DNA of 64,000 nt from Streptococcus sp. Lineage in GTDB: Bacteria; Bacillota; Bacilli; Lactobacillales; Streptococcaceae. Location: NCBI GenBank assembly GCA_030528055.1, contig JAUMZQ010000005.1, positions 1 to 64,000 of the forward strand, given 5' to 3'. The notes below the pieces were generated by a model. The model did not search any database. It had not been told where the DNA came from and was given only the letters and a program-made list of their open reading frames with translations. Shown in pieces: positions 1 to 9,088 of the stretch (its first letter is position 1; each line of letters begins with the position of its first letter). The translations under genes and the position numbers were made by a program.

Positions 1-30
1 GATAAGATGGAGAAAAGCCTGTATGGTTGA
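1..30 (+). CDS. 3' end of a further array paralog (partial)
   Basis: The first 30 bases encode DKMEKSLYG and a TGA stop, the C-terminus shared by the complete array members that follow. The gene is cut by the window edge, so the array extends upstream and its true copy number cannot be counted here. Confidence 0.8.
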   Translation, partial: DKMEKSLYG

Positions 31-77
31 GAGAAGCAACTATCAAAATAAAATATCATGTAGAGGTTAAAGAAAAA

Positions 78-605
78 ATGTCGGTACTTAAAAAGATATT
101 GATTTCTATTGGAGTCATTGTACTTTTGATTGTTGGTTTGATTGTTTACAATCATTATCAAACCTCGGTCGGCTTAAAAGAAGCCTATCGGAAAGAGGAT
201 AGGGTAAAGATTTTGTATTATCTGATGACAGATCGATATGAAGAAATGATCAAAAAAGCAGGTTTTACCATTCCACCTAGGCAAGATTTAAAATTGGATG
301 ATACTCTTGAATCAGTCGAAATAGGAAAAGAGATACCTCTACAGATCAGTCGTGTAGATGGCACGTCTACTGAATTTCGTATTTTATTTACAAGTACTGT
401 GGATGAAAAAAAAATTGATGTTATATATACCTTTAACTCTAAATTGGAGTTAACTTTTAAGGGAGACTACACTTATTGGAATGAAGAAACAAAGATAACA
501 GAAAGAGTTACCATTTCAAAAGAAGAGGAATCCCGTTTGCTCGGTGTCGTGCAATCAGAACTCCGTGACTTTTTCGATAAGATGGAAAAAAGCCTGTATG
601 GTTGA
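78..605 (+). CDS. Array paralog 1, membrane-anchored extracytoplasmic protein
   Basis: A 175-residue protein of unknown function. Residues 1-5 are short and basic, about 6-25 form one hydrophobic helix, and the remainder is hydrophilic and charged. This suggests an N-in, C-out protein with an extracellular domain of about 145 residues. There is no lipobox cysteine. The ATG at 78 is chosen because MSVL is conserved in every copy and follows an AGAGG ribosome-binding site, whereas upstream in-frame TTG/ATG codons fall out of frame in copies 2 and 8. The centre (ESVEIGKEIPLQI) matches copy 5 more than its neighbour. The family was not recognised; an immunity or surface-variation role is only a guess. 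Confidence 0.8.
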   Translation: MSVLKKILISIGVIVLLIVGLIVYNHYQTSVGLKEAYRKEDRVKILYYLMTDRYEEMIKKAGFTIPPRQDLKLDDTLESVEIGKEIPLQISRVDGTSTEFRILFTSTVDEKKIDVIYTFNSKLELTFKGDYTYWNEETKITERVTISKEEESRLLGVVQSELRDFFDKMEKSLYG

Positions 606-649
606 TAGAAGCAACTATCAAAATAAAATAATATGCAAAGGTTAAAGAA

Positions 650-1177
650 ATGTCGGTACTTAAAAAGATATTGATTTCTATTGGAGTCATTGTACTTTTA
701 ATTGTTGGATTGATTGTTTACAATCATTATCAAGCTTCAGTTGGCTTAAAAGAAGCCTATCGGAAAGAAGATAGAGTAAAAATTCTATCTTACTTGATGA
801 CAGATCGATATGAAGAAACAATCAAAAAAGCAGGCTTTACTATTCCACCTAGACAAGATTTAAAGTTAGATGATACTCTTGAATCAATCGAAATAGGAAA
901 AGAGATACCTCTACACATTAGTCGAATGATGGAAGGAGATAATGAATTTCATATTTTATTTACAAGTGTAGTGGATGGAAAAAAAATTGATATCGTATAT
1001 TCTTTGGACTCTAAACTGGAATTGACTTCTGAAGGGTATTACACATATAGAAATGAAGAAAAAAAGATAACAGAAAGAGTCACCATTTCAGAAGAAGAGG
1101 AATCCCGTTTGCTCGGTATCGTGCAATCAGAACTCCGTGACTTTTTCGATAAGATGGAGAAAAGCCTGTATGGTTGA
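650..1177 (+). CDS. Array paralog 2, membrane-anchored extracytoplasmic protein
   Basis: A 175-residue paralog with a type A N-terminal helix (MSVLKKILISIG) and a variable centre reading IPLHISRMMEGDNEF. The ATG at 650 is the only plausible start: the upstream ATG in the spacer (633) is out of frame here because of a spacer length difference. This copy therefore helps to fix the start in the whole family. It ends in the invariant ELRDFFDKMEKSLYG. Its YEETIKKAGF segment is shared with copy 8. Function unknown. Confidence 0.8.
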   Translation: MSVLKKILISIGVIVLLIVGLIVYNHYQASVGLKEAYRKEDRVKILSYLMTDRYEETIKKAGFTIPPRQDLKLDDTLESIEIGKEIPLHISRMMEGDNEFHILFTSVVDGKKIDIVYSLDSKLELTSEGYYTYRNEEKKITERVTISEEEESRLLGIVQSELRDFFDKMEKSLYG

Positions 1178-1225
1178 GAGAAGCAACTATCAAAATAAAA
1201 TAATATGCAAAGGTTAAAGAAAAAA

Positions 1226-1765
1226 ATGTCGGTACTTAGAAAAATATCTGCTTTTATTGGGGGTATCGTACTTTTGATCATTGGTTTGATTATTGGTGTG
1301 ATTGTTTACAGCCATTATGAAGCTTCAGTTGGCTTAAAAGAAGCCTATCGGAAAGAAGATAGGGTAAAGATTTTGTATTATCTGATGACAGATCGATATG
1401 AGAAGATGATAGAAAAAGCAGGTTTCACCATTCCACCTGGACAAGATTTAAAGTTAGATGATACTCTTGAATCAATCGAAATAGGAAAAGAAATTCCTAT
1501 AAAAATTCCTACTGTAGATGAAAGTTCTAATGATTTTGATATTTTATTTACAAGTGTAGTGGATGGAAAAAAAATCCGTGTCATATATACCTTGAACTCT
1601 AAATTGGAGTTGACTTCTGAAGGATACTATGCTTATTGGAATGAAGAAACAAAAAGAACAGAAGATGTTACCATTTCAAAAGAAGAAGAATCCCGTTTGC
1701 TCGGTATCGTGCAATCAGAACTCCGTGACTTTTTCGATAAGATGGAGAAAAGCCTGTATGGTTGA
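1226..1765 (+). CDS. Array paralog 3, membrane-anchored extracytoplasmic protein
   Basis: A 179-residue paralog with the type B helix (MSVLRKISAFIGG, with a few extra residues including IIGVIVYS). An in-frame ATG at 1205 would add MQRLKKK, but MSVL at 1226 is the conserved start and sits at a usable distance from AAAGG. From about IPIKIPTVDESSNDFD to the stop it is the same as copy 8, which lies six units away. That is direct evidence of conversion or duplication between distant copies. Function unknown. Confidence 0.8.
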   Translation: MSVLRKISAFIGGIVLLIIGLIIGVIVYSHYEASVGLKEAYRKEDRVKILYYLMTDRYEKMIEKAGFTIPPGQDLKLDDTLESIEIGKEIPIKIPTVDESSNDFDILFTSVVDGKKIRVIYTLNSKLELTSEGYYAYWNEETKRTEDVTISKEEESRLLGIVQSELRDFFDKMEKSLYG

Positions 1766-1813
1766 GAGAAGCAACTATCAAAATAAAATAATATGCAAAG
1801 GTTAAAGAAAAAA

Positions 1814-2353
1814 ATGTCGGTACTTAGAAAAATATCTGCTTTTATTGGGGGTATCGTACTTTTGATCATTGGTTTGATTATTGGTGTGATTGTTTACAGC
1901 CATTATGAAGCTTCAGTTGGCTTAAAAGAAGCCTATCGGAAAGAAGATAGGGTAAAGATTTTGTATTATCTGATGACAGATCGATATGAGAAGATGATAG
2001 AAAAAGCAGGTTTCACCATTCCACCTGGACAAGATTTAAAGTTAGATGATACTCTTGAATCAATCGAAATAGGAAAAGAGATACCTCTACAAATTAGTCC
2101 AGTAGATAAAACGTCTACTGAATTTCGTATTTTTTTTACAAGTGTTGTGGATGAGAAAAAGATTCGCGTTGTATATTCTTTGGACTCTAACTTGGAGTTG
2201 ACTTCTGAAGGAGACTACGCTTATTGGAACGAAGAAACTAAAAGAATGGAAGAACCTACTATTTCAGAAAGCGAGAAATCTCATTTAGTTGGTATCGTGC
2301 AATCAGAACTCCGTGACTTTTTCGATAAGATGGAGAAAAGCCTGTATGGTTGA
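1814..2353 (+). CDS. Array paralog 4, membrane-anchored extracytoplasmic protein
   Basis: A 179-residue paralog whose first ~85 codons, and the spacer before them, match copy 3 almost base for base. The centre then switches to IPLQISPVDKTSTEF, which is shared with copy 6. The segment before the invariant tail is unusual (EEPTISESEKSHLVG in place of the common TISKEEESRLLG). One N-terminal membrane helix and a charged outer domain, as in the other copies. Function unknown. Confidence 0.8.
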   Translation: MSVLRKISAFIGGIVLLIIGLIIGVIVYSHYEASVGLKEAYRKEDRVKILYYLMTDRYEKMIEKAGFTIPPGQDLKLDDTLESIEIGKEIPLQISPVDKTSTEFRIFFTSVVDEKKIRVVYSLDSNLELTSEGDYAYWNEETKRMEEPTISESEKSHLVGIVQSELRDFFDKMEKSLYG

Positions 2354-2401
2354 GAGAAGCAACTATCAAAATAAAATAATATGCAAAGGTTAAAGAAAAA
2401 A

Positions 2402-2941
2402 ATGTCGGTACTTAGAAAAATATCTGCTTTTATTGGGGGTATCGTACTTTTGATCATTGGTTTGATTATTGGTGTGATTGTTTACAGCCATTATGAAGCT
2501 TCAGTTGGCTTAAAAGAAGCCTATCGGAAAGAGGATAGGGTAAAGATTTTGTATTATCTGATGACAGATCGATATGAAGAAATGATCAAAAAAGCAGGTT
2601 TTACCATTCCACCTAGGCAAGATTTAAAATTGGATGATACTCTTGAATCAGTCGAAATAGGAAAAGAAATTCCTCTCCAAATCCCTACAGTAAATGAAGG
2701 AGACAGTGAATTTCGTGTTTTTTTTACAAGTGTAATGGATGGGAAAAAAATTGATATTGTATATCCTCTCAATAGTAAACTGGAATTAGCTTTTAAAGGA
2801 GATTATACTTATTGGAATAAAGAAACTAAAAGAATGGAAGTTGTTACCATTTCAAAAGAAGAAGAATCCCGTTTGCTCGGTATCGTGCAATCAGAACTCC
2901 GTGACTTTTTTGATAAGATGGAAAAAAGCTTGTATGGTTGA
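2402..2941 (+). CDS. Array paralog 5, membrane-anchored extracytoplasmic protein
   Basis: A 179-residue paralog with the type B helix joined to a copy-1-like middle (YEEMIKKAGFTIPPRQ, ESVEIGKEIPLQI) and its own variable centre (TVNEGDSEFRVFF). It is followed at 2942 by a slightly divergent spacer (AGAAGAGAAACAGTTATC), where the array changes back from type B to type A N-termini. Start chosen at the conserved MSVL. Function unknown. Confidence 0.8.
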   Translation: MSVLRKISAFIGGIVLLIIGLIIGVIVYSHYEASVGLKEAYRKEDRVKILYYLMTDRYEEMIKKAGFTIPPRQDLKLDDTLESVEIGKEIPLQIPTVNEGDSEFRVFFTSVMDGKKIDIVYPLNSKLELAFKGDYTYWNKETKRMEVVTISKEEESRLLGIVQSELRDFFDKMEKSLYG

Positions 2942-2991
2942 GAAGAGAAACAGTTATCAAAATAAAACAATATGTAAAGGTTCAAGAAAAA

Positions 2992-3519
2992 ATGTCGGTA
3001 CTTAAAAAGATATTGATTTCTATTGGGGTCATTGTACTTTTAATTGTTGGTGTGATTGTTTATAATCATTATCAAGCTTCAGTTGGCTTAAAAGAAGCCT
3101 ATCGGAAAGAAGATAGGGTAAAGATTCTATATTATTTGATGACGGATCGATATGAGAAGATGATAGAAAAGGCGGGTTTCACCATTCCCCCTAGACAAGA
3201 TTTAAAGTTAGATGATACTCTTGAATCCATCGAAATAGGAAAAGAGATACCTCTACAAATTAGTCCAGTAGATAAAACGTCTACTGAATTTCGTATTCTA
3301 TTTACAAGTGTAGTGGATGGAAAAAAAATTGATATCGTATATACTTTGAACTCTAAATTGGAGTTGACTTCTGAGGGGTACTACACATATAGAAATGAAG
3401 AAACAAAGATAAGAGAAAGAGTTACCATTTCAAAAGAAGAGGAGGCACGCATACTCGGTATCGTGCAATCAGAACTCCGTGACTTTTTCAATAAGATGGA
3501 GAAAAGCCTGTATGGTTGA
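2992..3519 (+). CDS. Array paralog 6, membrane-anchored extracytoplasmic protein
   Basis: A 175-residue paralog with the type A helix and the centre IPLQISPVDKTSTEF shared with copy 4. Small differences mark this copy: EEEARILG instead of EEESRLLG, and FFNKM instead of FFDKM near the C-terminus. An in-frame upstream TTG at 2938 overlaps the previous stop codon, but the conserved ATG at 2992 with AAAGG upstream is preferred. Function unknown. Confidence 0.8.
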   Translation: MSVLKKILISIGVIVLLIVGVIVYNHYQASVGLKEAYRKEDRVKILYYLMTDRYEKMIEKAGFTIPPRQDLKLDDTLESIEIGKEIPLQISPVDKTSTEFRILFTSVVDGKKIDIVYTLNSKLELTSEGYYTYRNEETKIRERVTISKEEEARILGIVQSELRDFFNKMEKSLYG

Positions 3520-3566
3520 GAGAAGCAACTATCAAAATAAAATATCATGTAAAGGTTAAAGAAAAA

Positions 3567-4088
3567 ATGTCGGTACTTAAAAAGATCTTGATTTCTATTG
3601 GAATTATTGTACTTTTGATTGTTGGGTTGACTGTTTACAATCGTTATCAAGCTTCTGTTGGGTTAAAAGAAGCCTATCGGAAAGAAGATAGAGTAAAAAT
3701 TCTATCTTACTTGATGACAGATCGATATGAGAAGATGATAGAAAAGGTGGGTTTCACTATTTTTCTTGAAAGAGATTTAAAATGGGATGATGTTATTGAA
3801 GTAATTGAAGTAGGAGAAAAAATATCTATAAAAATTAGTCACCCAAATGAAGGTTCTAAAAATTTTAATGTTTTTTTTACAGTTACTGTAAATGGAAAAG
3901 AAACTGAGATATCATACGTATTTGACTCTAAACTTAATTTAACTTATAAAAATTATGAACAACGAAATAGTCAAAATATAAAAGAAAATGTCACCATTTC
4001 AGAAGAAGAGGAATCCCGTTTGCTCGGTATTGTACAATCAGAACTCCGTGACTTTTTCGATAAGATGGAGAAAAGCCTGTATGGTTGA
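3567..4088 (+). CDS. Array paralog 7, most divergent centre
   Basis: A 173-residue paralog whose ends match the family closely (type A helix and invariant ELRDFFDKMEKSLYG). Residues from about 65 to 140 differ strongly (GFTIFLERDLKWDDVIEVIEVGEKISIKI, with an Asn- and Tyr-rich stretch near 135). The abrupt change between near-identical flanks and a divergent core looks like a cassette exchanged by recombination, rather than steady drift. Function unknown. Confidence 0.8.
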   Translation: MSVLKKILISIGIIVLLIVGLTVYNRYQASVGLKEAYRKEDRVKILSYLMTDRYEKMIEKVGFTIFLERDLKWDDVIEVIEVGEKISIKISHPNEGSKNFNVFFTVTVNGKETEISYVFDSKLNLTYKNYEQRNSQNIKENVTISEEEESRLLGIVQSELRDFFDKMEKSLYG

Positions 4089-4135
4089 GAGAAGCAACTA
4101 TCAAAATAAAATAATATGCAAAGGTTAAAGAAAAA

Positions 4136-4663
4136 ATGTCGGTACTTAAAAAAATCTTGATTTCTATTGGGGTTATCGTACTTTTGATTGTTGGGTTGAT
4201 TGTTTACAATCGTTATCAAGCTTCTGTTGGGTTAAAAGAAGCCTATCGGAAAGAAGATAGAGTAAAAATTCTATCTTACTTGATGACAGATCGATATGAA
4301 GAAACAATCAAAAAAGCAGGCTTTACTATTCCACCTAGACAAGATTTAAAGTTAGATGATACTCTTGAATCAATCGAAATAGGAAAAGAAATTCCTATAA
4401 AAATTCCTACTGTAGATGAAAGTTCTAATGATTTTGATATTTTATTTACAAGTGTAGTGGATGGAAAAAAAATCCGTGTCATATATACCTTGAACTCTAA
4501 ATTGGAGTTGACTTCTGAAGGATACTATGCTTATTGGAATGAAGAAACAAAAAGAACAGAAGATGTTACCATTTCAAAAGAAGAAGAATCCCGTTTGCTC
4601 GGTATCGTGCAATCAGAACTCCGTGACTTTTTCGATAAGATGGAAAAAAGCTTGTATGGTTGA
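4136..4663 (+). CDS. Array paralog 8, last copy
   Basis: A 175-residue paralog closing the array. Its first part (type A helix, YEETIKKAGFTIPPRQ) resembles copy 2 and the spacer-proximal part of copy 7. From IPIKIPTVDESSNDFD onward it equals copy 3. The spacer ATG at 4115 is out of frame, supporting the start at 4136. After its stop the conserved spacer is lost and a terminator hairpin follows at 4732. Function unknown. Confidence 0.8.
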   Translation: MSVLKKILISIGVIVLLIVGLIVYNRYQASVGLKEAYRKEDRVKILSYLMTDRYEETIKKAGFTIPPRQDLKLDDTLESIEIGKEIPIKIPTVDESSNDFDILFTSVVDGKKIRVIYTLNSKLELTSEGYYAYWNEETKRTEDVTISKEEESRLLGIVQSELRDFFDKMEKSLYG

Positions 4664-4731
4664 TGGAAGTGCCTGATAGGAAAATGTTATATTTAGAAAA
4701 AGAAAATAGGACTAAAATGTAAATAGGAAAA

Positions 4732-4770
4732 AGTAGAAAAGAGGTTTCAAGTTCCTTCTTTTCTACTTTT
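4732..4770 (+). terminator. Intrinsic terminator of the paralog array
   Basis: AGTAGAAAAGAGG pairs with CCTTCTTTTCTACT (one bulged base) around a short loop and is followed by TTTTC. It separates the array from dnaE. Confidence 0.7.
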
Positions 4771-4774
4771 CTTG

Positions 4775-4780
4775 TATAAT
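4775..4780 (+). promoter_or_regulatory. dnaE -10 box
   Basis: A perfect TATAAT lies 38 bases before the dnaE start, directly after the array terminator. No good -35 box is seen. Confidence 0.55.
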
Positions 4781-4818
4781 GTTAATTAAAAGGGATGAAG
4801 CGACTTAAGGAGAATGAC

Positions 4819-7800
4819 GTGATTGCTCAAATAGATACCAAAACAGTTTATTCTTTTATGGATAGTACGATATCAATCAAAGAATATATCCAAAAAGCAA
4901 AAAAAACCGGCTACCAATACTTAGGCATAATGGATGTGGATAATCTTTATGGTGCCTATTCTTTTTTGGAGCTGTCAATATCCGAAGGTCTGAAACCTAT
5001 TCTAGGACTGGAGTTGACTTTACTTAGAGAAAACCAGCTATTAAATATCCGACTGATAGCACTTGATAATCAAGGATATCGTAATTTAATGAAAATCTCT
5101 ACACTAAAAATGATGGGAAAAGAAGCTTGGCAAGATTTTCAACATCTTTTTGAACATTTGGCACTCGTTGTACCAGTATTTGATGGGGTCGATCAGTTAG
5201 ACTTAGAGAGAGAATTTTTTATTGGTGTTTTTCCAGATACCGCTCAACAGAAATTTAACCATCCAGTTATTCCACTTCACACTGTTCGATATTTTGACAA
5301 AGAAGATTTAGGAATATTACAAGTTTTACATGCCATTCGTGATAATGTTCATCTGAATGAAGTAGGACAGCTACCTGTCAATGAAAATTTTTTAAATCCA
5401 GAACAACTAGAAGCTCTTTTTCATCATAATTTTCCAGAAAGTATAGAAAATCTTGAACATTTAGTGACGGATATTCATTATGAAATCAACCGAGAATTGA
5501 AATTGCCTCGTTTTAATCCGAATCGTTTGGCAGTTGAGGAGTTAAGAGAAAAAGCAGAAGAAGGACTGATAAAACGCGGACTTACGAAAGAACAATATAA
5601 AGAAAGACTAGAGAAAGAGTTAGCGGTGATTCATCAGATGGGTTTTGATGATTATTTCTTGATTGTCTGGGATTTGTTGCGATTTGGTCGAAGTCAAGGC
5701 TACTACATGGGAATGGGACGAGGTTCAGCTGTAGGTAGTCTGGTAGCCTATGTTCTAGAAATTACAGGTATTGATCCTGTAGAAAAAAATCTGCTATTTG
5801 AACGTTTCTTAAATCTTGAACGTTATACTATGCCAGATATAGATATCGATATTCCAGATGTTTATCGACCAGAATTTATTCGCTACGTTCGGGATCGTTA
5901 TGGAAGTATGCACGCAGCACAAATTGTAACTTATTCAACATTTGGAGCCAAACAAGCTATTCGAGATGTCTTCAAACGCTTTGGTGTTGCTGAGCATGAA
6001 TTAACTAACATTACTAAAAAGATTCATTTTCGAGATACGCTAACATCAGCTTACGAAAAAAATATTTCCTTTCGCCAATTAATAAATAGTAGAGTAGAAT
6101 ATACAAAGGCTTTTGAAATCGCTAAGAAAATAGAAGGCAATCCTCGTCAAACATCCATTCATGCGGCTGGAGTTGTTATGAGTGATAAGGATTTAACAGA
6201 TTACATTCCTCTCAAGTATGGCGAAGACATATATATCACGCAATATGATGCGCACGGTGTTGAAGAGAACGGTCTTTTGAAAATGGATTTCTTAGGATTG
6301 CGGAATTTAACTTTTGTTCAAAGGATGAAAGAAGCAGTTTGGGATAAGTACAATAGAAATATTGTCATTGAAGAAATTGATTTAGAAGATAAAGAAACGA
6401 TGAAGCTGTTTGCCAATGGTTACACAAAGGGAATTTTCCAGTTTGAGCAAGCAGGAGCAATTAATCTTTTAAAAAGAGTAAAACCAAGTCAGTTTGAAGA
6501 AGTCGTTGCGACAACCTCTCTAAACCGTCCTGGAGCAAGTGATTATATTGATAATTTCGTAAAGAGAAAGCATGGACAAGAAAAGATTGAGTTGATAGAT
6601 GATAGTTTGAGTGATATTTTACTGCCGACTTTTGGGATTATGTTGTACCAAGAACAAGTCATGCAAGTCGCACAACATTTCGGAGGTTTTTCACTAGGAA
6701 AAGCGGATATCCTAAGAAGAGCAATGGGTAAAAAAAATGCCATTGAGATGCACCGGATGGAAGAAGATTTTATTGAAGGAGCTGTAAAACTAGGACATTC
6801 TAAAGAAAAGGCAAAACAAGTATTTGCAGTTATGGAGAAATTTGCGGGATATGGATTTAATCGCAGCCATGCCTATGCTTATTCGGCACTTGCTTTTCAA
6901 CTGGCTTACTTTAAAGCACATTATCCAGATGTTTTCTTTGATGTGATGTTGAACTATTCTAGCAACGCTTACATAACAGATGCCTTGCGTTTTGATTTCA
7001 AAATTGCACCATTGAATATTAACAACATTCCTTACTACGATAAATTTCAAGATAAAAAGATTTTTTTGGGTTTGAAAAATTTGAAAGGTTGTCCTCGAGA
7101 TTTGGCATACTGGATTATCGACGAACGAAAACAAAAATCTTTTGCTAGTATCGAAGATTTTATCTTGCGATTACCTAAGCAGTACCACAAAATTCAATTG
7201 TTGGAACCTCTCATTCAAATTGGTTTATTTGATGTGTTTGAAAACAATCGTCAAAAAATAGTTGTTAATTTACCTAACCTTTTTGTATTTGTAGATGAAT
7301 TAGGAAGTCTTTTTGCTGATAGTCATTATTCTTGGATAGAGGCAGATGACTACGACGATTCAAAAAAATTTGAATTGGAACAATCCTTGATCGGAATTGG
7401 TCTGAGTGAGCACCCTCTCATTAAAATAGGACGAAACTCCCTTGAAACTTATAGTTGGATAGAAGACTTAAATGAGAACAGACAGGCAACTATTCTAGTT
7501 GAAGTGCAATCTATGAAAGTCATTCGGACAAAAAATGGTGAAAACATGGCATTTTTACAAGTGTCAGATACCAAGAAAAAGTTGGATGTCACTATATTTC
7601 CAGACACTTACAAACAAATAGGAAATAAAATCGCAGAAGGTCAATTCTATTATTTAACTGGCAAAATAAAAGAACGCGACGGACATCTACAAATGATTTT
7701 GTCAGCAATACAGAAAGCTAGTTCTGAACGATTTTGGATTCAACTGGAAAATCATGATTATGATTTAGAAATTTCCCAATTACTAGAAAAATATTCAGGA

Positions 7801-7929
7801 GATATTCCTGTTGTTTTACGATATGAGAATGAAAAAAGGACCGTGGTTGCTTCTCAGTTTCATGTTAAAAAATCAGACTCACTTCAAGAAGAATTGAATA
7901 ACTATTCTATGAAAACGGTTTTTCGTTAA
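4819..7929 (+). CDS. dnaE: DNA polymerase III subunit alpha (DnaE)
   Basis: A 1036-residue DnaE-type replicative polymerase, the second Pol III of Firmicutes beside PolC, which works mainly on the lagging strand. Order: N-terminal PHP domain (from IDTKTVYSFMDS), then a C-family polymerase core. PDIDIDIPD gives catalytic Asp340 and Asp342, and KMDFLGLRNL gives the third acidic residue, Asp490. A helix-hairpin-helix/tau-binding region and a C-terminal OB fold (ILVEVQSMKVIRTKNG) follow. The GTG at 4819 is chosen over the ATG at 4795 because AAGGAG lies six bases before it and the protein then begins MIAQIDTKTVYSF, as is usual in streptococci. Confidence 0.95.
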   Translation: MIAQIDTKTVYSFMDSTISIKEYIQKAKKTGYQYLGIMDVDNLYGAYSFLELSISEGLKPILGLELTLLRENQLLNIRLIALDNQGYRNLMKISTLKMMGKEAWQDFQHLFEHLALVVPVFDGVDQLDLEREFFIGVFPDTAQQKFNHPVIPLHTVRYFDKEDLGILQVLHAIRDNVHLNEVGQLPVNENFLNPEQLEALFHHNFPESIENLEHLVTDIHYEINRELKLPRFNPNRLAVEELREKAEEGLIKRGLTKEQYKERLEKELAVIHQMGFDDYFLIVWDLLRFGRSQGYYMGMGRGSAVGSLVAYVLEITGIDPVEKNLLFERFLNLERYTMPDIDIDIPDVYRPEFIRYVRDRYGSMHAAQIVTYSTFGAKQAIRDVFKRFGVAEHELTNITKKIHFRDTLTSAYEKNISFRQLINSRVEYTKAFEIAKKIEGNPRQTSIHAAGVVMSDKDLTDYIPLKYGEDIYITQYDAHGVEENGLLKMDFLGLRNLTFVQRMKEAVWDKYNRNIVIEEIDLEDKETMKLFANGYTKGIFQFEQAGAINLLKRVKPSQFEEVVATTSLNRPGASDYIDNFVKRKHGQEKIELIDDSLSDILLPTFGIMLYQEQVMQVAQHFGGFSLGKADILRRAMGKKNAIEMHRMEEDFIEGAVKLGHSKEKAKQVFAVMEKFAGYGFNRSHAYAYSALAFQLAYFKAHYPDVFFDVMLNYSSNAYITDALRFDFKIAPLNINNIPYYDKFQDKKIFLGLKNLKGCPRDLAYWIIDERKQKSFASIEDFILRLPKQYHKIQLLEPLIQIGLFDVFENNRQKIVVNLPNLFVFVDELGSLFADSHYSWIEADDYDDSKKFELEQSLIGIGLSEHPLIKIGRNSLETYSWIEDLNENRQATILVEVQSMKVIRTKNGENMAFLQVSDTKKKLDVTIFPDTYKQIGNKIAEGQFYYLTGKIKERDGHLQMILSAIQKASSERFWIQLENHDYDLEISQLLEKYSGDIPVVLRYENEKRTVVASQFHVKKSDSLQEELNNYSMKTVFR

Positions 7930-7966
7930 AAAAGATAGGAAAAGAAGAGAATTTTTATTCTGAATG

Positions 7967-7975
7967 TGGTATAAT
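7967..7975 (+). promoter_or_regulatory. pfkA extended -10 promoter
   Basis: TGGTATAAT (TGn plus a perfect -10) lies 39 bases before the pfkA start. No clear -35 is seen, as is common for extended -10 promoters. Confidence 0.6.
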
Positions 7976-7990
7976 CTATAAGAATGTTAA

Positions 7991-9025
<1,035 letters not shown>

Positions 9026-9088
9026 TTCATTATTTATATTGTTAGTAAGGGTCTCAATGACCTAGATTGTAAAGGAGTTTCATTTATC

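Larger units (their letters stand above)
1..4663 (+). repeat. Tandem array of about 570-590 bp gene repeats
   Basis: Eight complete units and the tail of a ninth follow head to tail, with starts at 78, 650, 1226, 1814, 2402, 2992, 3567 and 4136. Each unit is one gene plus a conserved 45-60 bp spacer. The first ~75 codons, the last ~30 codons and the spacer are almost invariant at nucleotide level, while the central ~75 codons vary. N-termini come in two types: A, MSVLKKILISIG (copies 1, 2, 6, 7, 8) and B, MSVLRKISAFIG (copies 3, 4, 5). Types of N-terminus and centre are shuffled between copies, which points to unequal crossing-over and gene conversion. Confidence 0.9.

Noticed and set aside
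1039..4482. Antisense open frames repeated across the array
   Set aside because: They recur only because the sense genes repeat, and they lack ribosome-binding sites.
1..4663. CRISPR-like or simple repeat array
   Set aside because: The repeat unit is a whole coding gene with purifying signs and variable cores, not short repeats with spacers.
1..4663. Assignment of the array to the TipC immunity family
   Set aside because: The topology is similar, but I could not recall matching sequence motifs and no TelC-like toxin is in the window.
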